Source: CAZFDE01 sp964517795 (GTDB taxonomy: Bacteria > Planctomycetota > Phycisphaerae > Sedimentisphaerales > Anaerobacaceae). Taken from it: a DNA stretch of 35,160 nt. A model generated the notes under the pieces. It ran no database searches. It was not told where the DNA came from and saw only the letters and a list, made by a program, of their open reading frames with translations. Made by a program: the position numbers and the translations under genes. Shown piece by piece: positions 9,028 through 16,635 of the stretch. Within the stretch, counting starts at the first letter, position 1, and every line of letters begins with the position of its first letter. The stretch is taken from NCBI GenBank assembly GCA_964517795.1, contig CAZFDE010000023.1:1-35160 (forward strand), written 5' to 3'.

Positions 9028-10917
9028 ATGCGCAAAAACCGAAACCATATATATCAGGCCGTTACGGCAATGCTTACTGTTGCCCTGATGGCCTGTTCTT
9101 TAGTCGCCGATGATCCCAATAAGGTGTTTTTGGGTGACCATGGTGACGGTTCACGGGCGGTTCCGGTACACCTCAATCCGCTGATCGATCCGGAAGGTCA
9201 GCAGATCCTGCCGACCGACGATCCGATGCTGCCGTTTTCGACGGAGATGACCTGCGGCGATTGTCACAATGTCCGCGAGATCGAACGAGGTCTGCATTTT
9301 AATTATACCGATTCCAATGTTGTGCCCGGTCGGCCCGGCCAGCCCTGGATCTATGCCGATGCCACAATTGCCACACAGATTCCGATCTCATATCGTGCGT
9401 GGCCGGGATTGTATAAACCCGCGCAGCTTGGATTAACTGCGTGGCAGTTCACGAAATTGTTCGGGCGGCATTTCCCCGGCGGCGGGGCGGGTAAACTGGA
9501 AAGCGAACTTCCCGAAGAGATCATACGGGGCTTTGTCTCCGGTAAGCTGGAGATCAATTGCCTGTCCTGTCATAACGACCATCCTGCCCATGACCAGGCC
9601 GAATATGCCTTGCAGGTCAACCGGGAAAATTTCCGCTGGGCCGCCGCGGCCTCGTCAGGCTTTGCAACCGTGACCGGTTCGGTTAAGAATCTGCCCGATA
9701 CCTACGATTATTTGATGCCGGAAATTTTCGATGAGCCGGCCAAGTCGCCCCCGCAGGTCAGTTATGCAATCGATACCTTTGACAGCAAGAACCGACATTT
9801 CTTCGATGTCGTTCGTGATATTCCCGAGAAGCGATGCTATTTCTGCCATACCAATGTTACGCTCAAAGAAAATCACAGTGAAAAATGGGTGCCTGACGAG
9901 GATGTCCATTTGAATTCAGGTTTGTCTTGTGTCGATTGTCACCGAAATGGTCTTTCGCACGATATCGTTCGCGGTTACGAAGGTGAAAGTGTCGATTCGA
10001 ATAATCCGCTGGCGGGCCAAATGACCTGCGAAAGCTGCCATGATACCGGTCGGCTGGGGGCGCCGGTGCCGGTCCACAAAGGCCTCCCAACGGTGCATTT
10101 CGACAAACTTTCGTGTACCGCCTGTCACAGCGGACCGTGGCCGCAGGATGAATTGCCGAAGATCGAGACATCCCGTGCGCACGCCTTGGGCCTGTATCGC
10201 GTCGGCACCTATCAACAGGGATTATTACCGCATATTTACGGTCCGGTCTTTGCCGAAGGGCACGATGGCAAAATCACGCCGCACAAGATTATATGGCCGG
10301 CGTTCTGGGCAACAATGAGCGGTGATGCAGTAGAACCGATCCAAATCAAAGTTGCTGAAAAAGCGGTGCGAGCAATTATTTCTAAGCATACCAACGTAAC
10401 CTATGGCCAGTGGCCCGAGCTGACTGAACCGATCATCGCCGATGTATTAAATGTGCTTGAAAAGTCAGTTTCCAAGGACCGAACTGCGGTTTATATCGCC
10501 GGGGCAAAGCTCTATCGGCTGGATAAAAAGGGTAAGATATTGAGTCAAGACCATCCGGCAGCGGCTCCGTATCTTTGGCCGCTCGCCCATGATGTTCGTC
10601 CGGCCGCCCAGTCACTGGGTGTCAACTCCTGTCAGGACTGCCACGCGGTCGATTCACCGTTTTTCTTCGCCGATATCAAAATCGATTCGCCCATGGATAA
10701 AATTAATACGATCAGGATGGTCAGGATACAGGGGCTTGATCCGCTGTTCACCAAACTTTTTGCGATGTCGTTTGTGTTTCGCCCGTGGCTCAAAGGTGTC
10801 ACGCTGCTGTGCTCGGGCCTGATCGCGCTGGTCTTATTGCTCTATGCGCTCAAAGCGATCGCAGTTGTGGTCAAGGTATTTGCGGAAAATGGTTTGAGCA
10901 AGAAAGGCGGCGACTAA
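9028..10917 (+). CDS. Membrane-anchored heptahaem cytochrome c
   Basis: A protein of about 629 residues with a hydrophobic N-terminal export segment ('AVTAMLTVALMACSLVA', with an imperfect lipobox LMAC) and one C-terminal membrane helix ('LLCSGLIALVLLLYALKAIAVVV'). Seven CxxCH haem-c sites are visible: CGDCH (9253), CLSCH (9559), CYFCH (9835), CVDCH (9928), CESCH (10027), CTACH (10114) and CQDCH (10630). The last is set far from the rest, close to the membrane. The start is uncertain: AGGAG at 9004-9008 inside the previous gene is 13 bases from a TTG at 9022 and 19 from the ATG at 9028. I do not recognise a named family. The arrangement fits a periplasmic electron carrier docked to the cytochrome b-like protein encoded directly downstream. 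Confidence 0.85.
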   Translation: MRKNRNHIYQAVTAMLTVALMACSLVADDPNKVFLGDHGDGSRAVPVHLNPLIDPEGQQILPTDDPMLPFSTEMTCGDCHNVREIERGLHFNYTDSNVVPGRPGQPWIYADATIATQIPISYRAWPGLYKPAQLGLTAWQFTKLFGRHFPGGGAGKLESELPEEIIRGFVSGKLEINCLSCHNDHPAHDQAEYALQVNRENFRWAAAASSGFATVTGSVKNLPDTYDYLMPEIFDEPAKSPPQVSYAIDTFDSKNRHFFDVVRDIPEKRCYFCHTNVTLKENHSEKWVPDEDVHLNSGLSCVDCHRNGLSHDIVRGYEGESVDSNNPLAGQMTCESCHDTGRLGAPVPVHKGLPTVHFDKLSCTACHSGPWPQDELPKIETSRAHALGLYRVGTYQQGLLPHIYGPVFAEGHDGKITPHKIIWPAFWATMSGDAVEPIQIKVAEKAVRAIISKHTNVTYGQWPELTEPIIADVLNVLEKSVSKDRTAVYIAGAKLYRLDKKGKILSQDHPAAAPYLWPLAHDVRPAAQSLGVNSCQDCHAVDSPFFFADIKIDSPMDKINTIRMVRIQGLDPLFTKLFAMSFVFRPWLKGVTLLCSGLIALVLLLYALKAIAVVVKVFAENGLSKKGGD

Positions 10918-11598
10918 ATGACGTTTGCCGCGACCACAATCAGTCTTTTTCTGGTGATGCTGATCGGCCTGTTGGTGCATTTGCTGATTGTCCACCCGAA
11001 ACTCGATGTGCTTTTCGGCCCCGAACGAAATCGGTTACTGGATCCGTTGCGGGTCGTCGTTTTTCTGTTTACCTTACTATTGCCGCATCGGCATCGCTCA
11101 TGGATCGGTTTATTGCGGCAACTGGCCGTTCTCGTTTCGATTATTTGTTTTGTTATTTTGTTTGTCACCGGTTTTTATCCACCGGTGGTGCTGGGCGAAG
11201 CGATCAGCGGGTATCTGTTAATGCTGCATACGATTGCCGCGGGCGTCTTTTCCGTTTGCATCGCCTTTTTGGCGGTTGCCTGTGCGCAACAATGCATTTT
11301 GGCCGAACAGGATTTTCTTTCTGTTCGCAAATGGCTCAGTAAATATTTTCATATGAATACAAATACGGATCAGCCAAACCAAAGCACGCTTTCGACATCG
11401 CAGAAAGTCCTTTTCTGGCTGGTCATGGTCCTGATGCTGCCGCTGGTGATTTCGATCGTCCTGAGCATGTTTAAATTCTTCGGGACGTATTGGCAGCACG
11501 TGCTTTTGGATATTCATCGCTATTGTGCGCTGGTTCTGTCGTTAGCCGCATTCATACTGTTATATTTAACGATTATTCGTCAGGCAAAACAGGAATAA
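10918..11598 (+). CDS. Six-helix membrane protein, possible cytochrome b-type subunit
   Basis: A 226-residue integral membrane protein whose ATG follows the cytochrome stop codon with no intervening base (TAA ATG), so it is almost certainly translationally coupled to it. About six hydrophobic helices can be counted. Histidines lie in or near membrane segments: 'LLVHLLIVH' in helix 1, 'LMLHTIAAG' in helix 4 and 'LLDIHRYCAL' in the last helix. Such histidines resemble haem-b ligands of di-haem membrane cytochromes (formate dehydrogenase gamma or cytochrome b561 type). A membrane quinone-reacting partner for the multihaem cytochrome is the natural reading, but the family is not firmly recognised and the haem assignment is inference. 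Confidence 0.7.
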   Translation: MTFAATTISLFLVMLIGLLVHLLIVHPKLDVLFGPERNRLLDPLRVVVFLFTLLLPHRHRSWIGLLRQLAVLVSIICFVILFVTGFYPPVVLGEAISGYLLMLHTIAAGVFSVCIAFLAVACAQQCILAEQDFLSVRKWLSKYFHMNTNTDQPNQSTLSTSQKVLFWLVMVLMLPLVISIVLSMFKFFGTYWQHVLLDIHRYCALVLSLAAFILLYLTIIRQAKQE

Positions 11599-11639
11599 GC
11601 AATGCCCAATATGAACCCCATGTGACAGGAGAAAATGTT

Positions 11640-13016
11640 ATGGAAAACACAATGTTACCCGATTATCTCAAAAGCGCTAAACCGAATCCCCCTGAAAACC
11701 GTGCGCCGTGGTATAAAAACACCGCGCCCGCTTATGCCGGTATCTTTCTTTCGGTACCGTTCATGGCGGGGATGGCCGGTGCCTTGCAGTTCGGCAGTGT
11801 CTGGGCGGCGATCGTCGGCCTGATCGTCGGGGCACTGTTTTGTTTCCTATTGTATTATGTTCCCGGGATACTCGGCCTAAAGACCGGTATGCCGCTGTAT
11901 GTCGTCGGTTCCTCGACGTTCGGCACTCGTGGAGCGGTCCTGATGCCGGGTTTTTTGATGGGTATTTTGCAGATCGGCTGGCACGCCGTTTTTACCTTTT
12001 CAGCGGCCTCATTTTTCATGAGCGCGATCGGCTCCGAAGCCGGGCCGAATACGCCGCTGTTCTGGGGGGTCTGTGCGGTATGGGGTTTTGCACTGGCGTT
12101 AGTCGGTGCGGTTGGCATCGGCTGGCTGGGTTGGCTGTCAAGCTGGATTCCGATCTTCCCGCTGTTGATCATTATTATCGCCGCTTTTTCGAACATGTCC
12201 GGATTGAAAAATTTCTCACAAAATGTTCCCTTCCCGACGGAAGCTGCATTAATTCCGGTCATGGGGCTGGCGGCTTTCGCGGCATTACAAGCGGCGGCGG
12301 GTTTTTTCGCCACCGCCGGTGCGGCCGGTACCGACTTTGCGATGAACAGCCGCAATAAAAAGGATGTGGTCCTCGGTGGATTTTTCGGTGTGACCGTTGC
12401 TGCGATCGTATCGGGTGTCTTTGCAATTTTGACCATTGCCGGAGCCGTTGGAAAGAATCCGGAAATTGCTGCTTCATCCGGAATGATTACCGGAAACGTA
12501 AATCTTATACCGGCATTTATCAGTTCCATCTCGGAGGTTGGCGGATTTATTGCCAAGATTATGTTTTGGGTTTTTGTGGCGGCCTGTATTTGCCCGACCG
12601 GTTTTTGTGCATTTCTGGCGGGCAATGCCTTTTCGACCATGCTGCCGAAACTGCCGCGTGTTCCGCTGACACTGGTTGCCGGTGCGGTTGGGATCGTTCT
12701 GGCGGCGACCGGTATCGCAGAGAATTTGGTTGGATTCTTTTTGATCATTGGTGCTTCGTTTGGGCCGATTGTCGGGGCGATGACCGCCGATTATCTGCGT
12801 AACGGCAAATGGGCCGGGCCGCGCAGCGGTGTGAACTGGGCCGGGTATATCGCGTGGGCCTGCGGGTTTGTGGTCGGTATACTCGGAATTATTCCAAAAT
12901 TCGGGTTTGTATATGGATTGGAAACATTGTTGTCCTTTGTTGTGGGGCTGGCGGTTTATCTGATCTTGGCCGATTTAGGACTGGAGCCGAAAACGGTTGA
13001 GTTGCAATTAAGCTAA
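11640..13016 (+). CDS. NCS1-type (cytosine/purine permease family) transporter
   Basis: A 458-residue polytopic membrane protein with roughly 12 hydrophobic helices. The ATG at 11640 is taken because of 'GACAGGAG' just upstream; earlier in-frame starts lie inside the preceding gene. 'NTAPAYAGIFLSVPFMAGM' in the first helix and 'GAAGTDFAMNSRNKKDV' in the middle resemble CodB-type nucleobase:cation symporters (family NCS1). Members take up cytosine, purines, hydantoins or related compounds by Na+ or H+ symport. Its position just before a sugar kinase and a xylose-isomerase-like gene is unusual for the family and suggests either a different substrate, such as a nucleoside-like or sugar-like compound, or a simple operon boundary at the following palindrome. 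Confidence 0.82.
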   Translation: MENTMLPDYLKSAKPNPPENRAPWYKNTAPAYAGIFLSVPFMAGMAGALQFGSVWAAIVGLIVGALFCFLLYYVPGILGLKTGMPLYVVGSSTFGTRGAVLMPGFLMGILQIGWHAVFTFSAASFFMSAIGSEAGPNTPLFWGVCAVWGFALALVGAVGIGWLGWLSSWIPIFPLLIIIIAAFSNMSGLKNFSQNVPFPTEAALIPVMGLAAFAALQAAAGFFATAGAAGTDFAMNSRNKKDVVLGGFFGVTVAAIVSGVFAILTIAGAVGKNPEIAASSGMITGNVNLIPAFISSISEVGGFIAKIMFWVFVAACICPTGFCAFLAGNAFSTMLPKLPRVPLTLVAGAVGIVLAATGIAENLVGFFLIIGASFGPIVGAMTADYLRNGKWAGPRSGVNWAGYIAWACGFVVGILGIIPKFGFVYGLETLLSFVVGLAVYLILADLGLEPKTVELQLS

Positions 13017-13031
13017 AAATGTAACGAATTT

Positions 13032-13102
13032 TGTCATTCCCGTGAAAACGGGAATCCAGACAGAAAATAGGTATCTGGATACCCGCCTGCGCGGGTATGA
13101 CA
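13032..13102. repeat. REP-like imperfect palindrome (ATTCCCG / CGGGTAT type)
   Basis: A 71-base imperfect palindrome between the permease and the kinase. The left half contains the hairpin ATTCCCG-TGAAAA-CGGGAAT and the right half TACCCG-CCTG-CGCGGGTA; the outer ends TGTCAT and ATGACA are also inverted. Read in reverse, it encodes the 'VIPAQAGIQ ... DSRFHGND' peptide seen wherever this widespread 'GTCATTCCCGCGAAAGCGGGAATCCAG' type of intergenic repeat occurs in bacteria. Such REP elements are moved by RAYT transposases encoded elsewhere. It could also act as an mRNA-stability hairpin or weak terminator between 11640-13016 and 13127-14626. It is the only copy in the window. Confidence 0.85.
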
Positions 13103-13126
13103 TTGGATTTGAAAGGATGTTTATAC

Positions 13127-14626
13127 ATGGCGCAGTTGTTATTGGGTTTAGATGTTGGCAGTTCGTCGATTAAGGCATCGCTGCTGGACGCTCAAAGCGG
13201 AACGGTTCTTGCCTCGGCCACTTCACCGGACAAGGAGCTGGATATTCTCGCCCCGCAGTTAGGCTGGGCCGAGCAGCATCCGGATACGTGGTGGCAGCAT
13301 ATCGTCGCCGCTATCGGTAAAATTAAATCATCCTTCAATTTCGATGCGGGCGATGTCAAGGCGATCGGCATTTCCTACCAGATGCACGGGCTGGTCTGTG
13401 TGGACAAAAACGGCGGCGTTCTTCGCCCGTCGATTATCTGGTGCGACAGCCGGGCAGCCGAGATCGGCAAACAGGCCGCCGCTAAAATCGGTGAACAAAA
13501 TTGTCTAAATAATTTGCTGAATTTGCCCGGCAATTTTACCGCGTCGAAGCTCAAATGGGTCAAGGATAACCAGCCGGATATCTATCAGCAGATCGATAAG
13601 ATCGTGCTGCCCGGCGATTATATCGCCTATCGCATGACCGGCGAAATCAAGACGACGCCTTCGGGGCTTTCGGAAGGGATCATGTGGGATTTTCTCAAAA
13701 ATGATTCAGCCGATCTGATTCTCGATTATTATGGTATCGACAAATCGTTATTAGCTGATGTGGTGCCAACGTTTAGTGTTCAGGGTGAGTTAACCGAAGC
13801 GGCCGCGAAGGAACTGGGCTTAAAAGCAGCGATACCGGTGTCTTATCGCGGGGGCGATCAGCCGAACAATGCTTTGTCGCTGAATGTGCTTCATCCCGGC
13901 GAGATTGCTGCGACCGCCGGCACCTCCGGTGTGGTCTATGGCGTTACCGACAAGGCCAACTATGACCCGAAATCCCGCGTCAATACCTTTGTGCATGTCA
14001 ATTACACCAAAAATGAGCCTTCCTATGGCGTTCTGCTTTGTGTCAATGGTACCGGTATTCTCAATAGCTGGCTCAAGCATAATCTGGCGGCCGGCGACGA
14101 AACCGCATCTTATGAGCAGATGAATGAGTTGGCATCGCAGGTGCCGGTCGGGTCAGAAGGTCTGGTGATCCTGCCATTCGGTAACGGTGCCGAGCGGACG
14201 CTGGAGAACCGCAATATTGGCGCTTCTGTCCATAACTGGAATTTCAACATGCACAAAAAGGCCCATCTGCTGCGTGCGACCCAGGAGGGGATCGTCTTTG
14301 CGCTGAATTACGGGCTGTCGATTATGCGGGATATGGCGATTGATATCAGCATAGTCCGTGCCGGACATGCCAATATGTTCCTGAGTCCATTGTTTGCCGA
14401 GGCCTTTGCGACATTGACCGGTGCGACAATTGAACTGTATAATACAGACGGTTCGGTGGGCGCCGCCCGCGGGGCCGGTTACGGGGCAGGGATTTATAAC
14501 GATTTGTCAGCCGCATTTGTCGGGCTTGAACCGGTCAAAACCATCGAACCGACCGAATCATTGAAAACACAGTATAATAATGCCTATAACCATTGGCTTG
14601 AGCAATTAAAAAAACAGTTAACATAA
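13127..14626 (+). CDS. xylB: Xylulokinase-like FGGY carbohydrate kinase
   Basis: A 499-residue cytoplasmic kinase of the FGGY family. The ATG at 13127 follows GAAAGGAT and begins with the phosphate-binding strand 'LLLGLDVGSSSIKASLLD'. 'GISYQMHGLVCVD' and 'LRPSIIWCDSRAAE' are the sugar-binding signature of xylulokinases (QMHG), 'LPGDYIAYRMTGE' lies in the hinge, and 'AATAGTSGVVYG' and 'GSVGAARGAGYGAG' belong to the ATP-binding half. It would phosphorylate D-xylulose (or a close ketose) with ATP to feed the pentose phosphate pathway. The next gene, 15 bases on, is a xylose-isomerase-family protein, which supports a pentose route, although that isomerase is divergent. The gene lies just after a REP-like palindrome. 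Confidence 0.85.
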   Translation: MAQLLLGLDVGSSSIKASLLDAQSGTVLASATSPDKELDILAPQLGWAEQHPDTWWQHIVAAIGKIKSSFNFDAGDVKAIGISYQMHGLVCVDKNGGVLRPSIIWCDSRAAEIGKQAAAKIGEQNCLNNLLNLPGNFTASKLKWVKDNQPDIYQQIDKIVLPGDYIAYRMTGEIKTTPSGLSEGIMWDFLKNDSADLILDYYGIDKSLLADVVPTFSVQGELTEAAAKELGLKAAIPVSYRGGDQPNNALSLNVLHPGEIAATAGTSGVVYGVTDKANYDPKSRVNTFVHVNYTKNEPSYGVLLCVNGTGILNSWLKHNLAAGDETASYEQMNELASQVPVGSEGLVILPFGNGAERTLENRNIGASVHNWNFNMHKKAHLLRATQEGIVFALNYGLSIMRDMAIDISIVRAGHANMFLSPLFAEAFATLTGATIELYNTDGSVGAARGAGYGAGIYNDLSAAFVGLEPVKTIEPTESLKTQYNNAYNHWLEQLKKQLT

Positions 14627-14641
14627 AGGAGCAATGTGCAC

Positions 14642-15778
14642 ATGACAGAGAATAAATCATTACACAGTATATGTCGATGGACGTTTAACGCCGGCAAGGG
14701 CGGTTTCGTCCCCGGTGATATGCGTCAGCAGTGGTCCGGCGATGCGTTCGGCTCGGCGGACATGGTGCGTCTGGTCAAAAAAGAAATCACCCCGCGCGTT
14801 CCGGATGATGTTCTTCTCGGTATCGAACTGCATTACGATTCGGAAGTCGATGAGAAAAATGCCGCCGAGGTGGCCGATGCAATTGTGGATAGCGGCCTGT
14901 ATCTGGCAATGATTACCCCCGGCGCCCATACGCATTTTGGTTATGGCGGGATTTCCTCGCTGGATCCCAATGAGCGCAAGGCCGCCGAGCAGCTTGGCAC
15001 GAAGACCGTCGATATGGCCTACGGGCCGCTGAAAAAGGCATGGCATCCCGATGCTGACAAATCGCCGACACTGGTGATCTGGAACGGTTCGTTCGGCTAC
15101 GACCTGGCCAGTGTGGGCGTCTGGCAGATGTATCAGAATCTCAAGGAATCGGTCGCCGGCCTGTGCAAATACGAACAGAGTAAGGGCGGCTCGCTCTATA
15201 TGGGATTCGAACCCAAGCCCAACGAAGGCCACCCGGCCATGCTGATCCCGACCGTCGCCAGCGCATTGATCTTCTGGTGCAAGCTCGAGGAGCAGTACGG
15301 CATCTCGAAGGACAAAAAGGGCGTCAACAAGGAATTCGGCCACTCCGAGATGATCGGGCTCGATCATGTATATGACAGCGTCGAGGAACTCGATAACAAC
15401 GCGATGGTGCATGTGCACCTCAACAGCCAGGGCTACAACGACGGGATCATCCTCGGCGGGCCGGGCAAGTTCGATATCGATCACGGCACCCGCGTCAACG
15501 GCATGAATATCGCCATTGCCGGTCTGATGCAGCAAGTGGGTTATCACCGCTGGAAGGGTCACGACATGCAGCCGCGGGCATATGATAATGCCGAGCAGGC
15601 GATCGACCGTGTCGTACGAAGCGTGATCAGTTGGGAAGCCTGTGCCCAGGCCGCCGCGAATCTGGATACCAAAGCCCTCATGAAGGTGCTGGCCGAACGC
15701 GAAACCGCCAAGGCTGAGGACATGATGCGAAATGCACTGGTTGAAGCCCAGCAGGCCTTCAACACAATGTATCGATAA
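14642..15778 (+). CDS. Xylose isomerase family TIM-barrel protein, divergent
   Basis: A 378-residue protein similar in length to the short (class I, actinobacterial-type) xylose isomerases. ATG 14642 is preferred because AGGAG at 14627-14631 is 10 bases away; a GTG at 14636 is too close. Recognisable blocks are 'MITPGAHTHFGYGGISSLDP' (equivalent of the TNLF-HP region), 'GFEPKPNEGHP' (metal-binding Glu and the Lys of EPKPNEP), 'GVNKEFGHSEMIG' (Glu/His metal site) and 'VHVHLNSQGYNDG'. Two signature stretches differ: the usual WGGREG is 'WNGSFG', and the usual D-x-D metal pair after L-N-x-Q is 'YNDG'. It may isomerise another aldose, so no gene symbol is given. The following lipoprotein gene starts 44 bases downstream. 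Confidence 0.75.
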   Translation: MTENKSLHSICRWTFNAGKGGFVPGDMRQQWSGDAFGSADMVRLVKKEITPRVPDDVLLGIELHYDSEVDEKNAAEVADAIVDSGLYLAMITPGAHTHFGYGGISSLDPNERKAAEQLGTKTVDMAYGPLKKAWHPDADKSPTLVIWNGSFGYDLASVGVWQMYQNLKESVAGLCKYEQSKGGSLYMGFEPKPNEGHPAMLIPTVASALIFWCKLEEQYGISKDKKGVNKEFGHSEMIGLDHVYDSVEELDNNAMVHVHLNSQGYNDGIILGGPGKFDIDHGTRVNGMNIAIAGLMQQVGYHRWKGHDMQPRAYDNAEQAIDRVVRSVISWEACAQAAANLDTKALMKVLAERETAKAEDMMRNALVEAQQAFNTMYR

Positions 15779-15822
15779 GGGATGGTATGATTGATCACTC
15801 TTTAAAACGTCAGGAGATAAAC

Positions 15823-16635
15823 ATGAAACGGCAATGGTTTAACATTTTGTTGATGGGGATATGTATTGCGATTCTTGCAATCGGTGGATGCAAAAAATCC
15901 GAAGAACCTCAAGCAGCCGAACAACCGGCAAAAATCGAAACAGTTGAACAGCTCAAGGCCGAAGAGGCAGAATCCGCTCAGCCGACACCTGAGCAGCAGG
16001 CCAAGCCGGATGCTGAAAAGACGACAGCCAACAACGATGAGATGGCTCCGATCAATATTGAGCTGCCCAAGCCGATGTTTGTGGGCACACCGCAGAACCT
16101 TAATCTGCCGAATCTCGAAAAGCCATTAGGTAAACCGCGTCCGCCGTTTCTTGCCCCGGTTGGGACGACGAATCTCGCGGCCGGCAAGCCGGTGACCGGT
16201 TCCGATGAGGAGCCCATCATTGGCGAGTTGAGTATGATCACCGACGGTGACAAAGAGGGCGGCGAAGGATCGTATGTCGAGTTGGGGCCGTTTGTCCAAT
16301 ATGTGACGATCGACCTTCAGACCCGGGCAAATATCTACGCGATTGTGATGTGGCACTATCATCAGCAGGCCCGGGCTTATAAGGATGTAATCGTTCAGAT
16401 CTCGGACGATCCCGATTTTATCACCGATGTAACGACGGTCTTTAATAATGACCATGACAATTCTGCCGGTTTGGGTATTGGCTCAGATATGCATTATGTC
16501 GAGACCGCCGAGGGCAAACTGATTGACGCCAAAGGTGTGCAGGGCCGCTATGTGCGATTGTATTCCAACGGCAGCAACAGTAACGATTTGAATCACTATA
16601 TCGAGGTCCAAGTGTACGGCAAACCTGTCGAATGA
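15823..16635 (+). CDS. Lipoprotein with C-terminal discoidin-like (F5/8 type C) domain
   Basis: A 270-residue lipoprotein. ATG 15823 follows CAGGAG and begins MKRQWFN, a hydrophobic helix and the lipobox LAIGGC. A low-complexity linker rich in Glu, Gln, Ala and Pro runs to about residue 75, as in proteins that must span the periplasm or cell envelope. The rest (about 100-268) resembles a galactose-binding-fold discoidin domain: 'TNLAAGKPVTGSD' at its start, 'YVTIDLQTRANIYAIVMWHYH' and 'GVQGRYVRLYSNGSNSNDLNHYIEVQVYG' at its end. Such domains bind carbohydrates or attach to surfaces. The stop overlaps the next start (ATGA), so translation of the Agl23-like protein is probably coupled to it. Confidence 0.8.
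   Translation: MKRQWFNILLMGICIAILAIGGCKKSEEPQAAEQPAKIETVEQLKAEEAESAQPTPEQQAKPDAEKTTANNDEMAPINIELPKPMFVGTPQNLNLPNLEKPLGKPRPPFLAPVGTTNLAAGKPVTGSDEEPIIGELSMITDGDKEGGEGSYVELGPFVQYVTIDLQTRANIYAIVMWHYHQQARAYKDVIVQISDDPDFITDVTTVFNNDHDNSAGLGIGSDMHYVETAEGKLIDAKGVQGRYVRLYSNGSNSNDLNHYIEVQVYGKPVE

Noticed and set aside
11855..12748. Minus-strand open frame of 297 codons opposite the permease
   Set aside because: Low-complexity Ala/Pro/Lys composition typical of the antisense of a membrane protein gene.
12889..13128. Minus-strand frame encoding 'VIPAQAGIQ ... DSRFHGND'
   Set aside because: This is the translation of the REP-like palindrome, a well-known false gene product, extended into the permease end.
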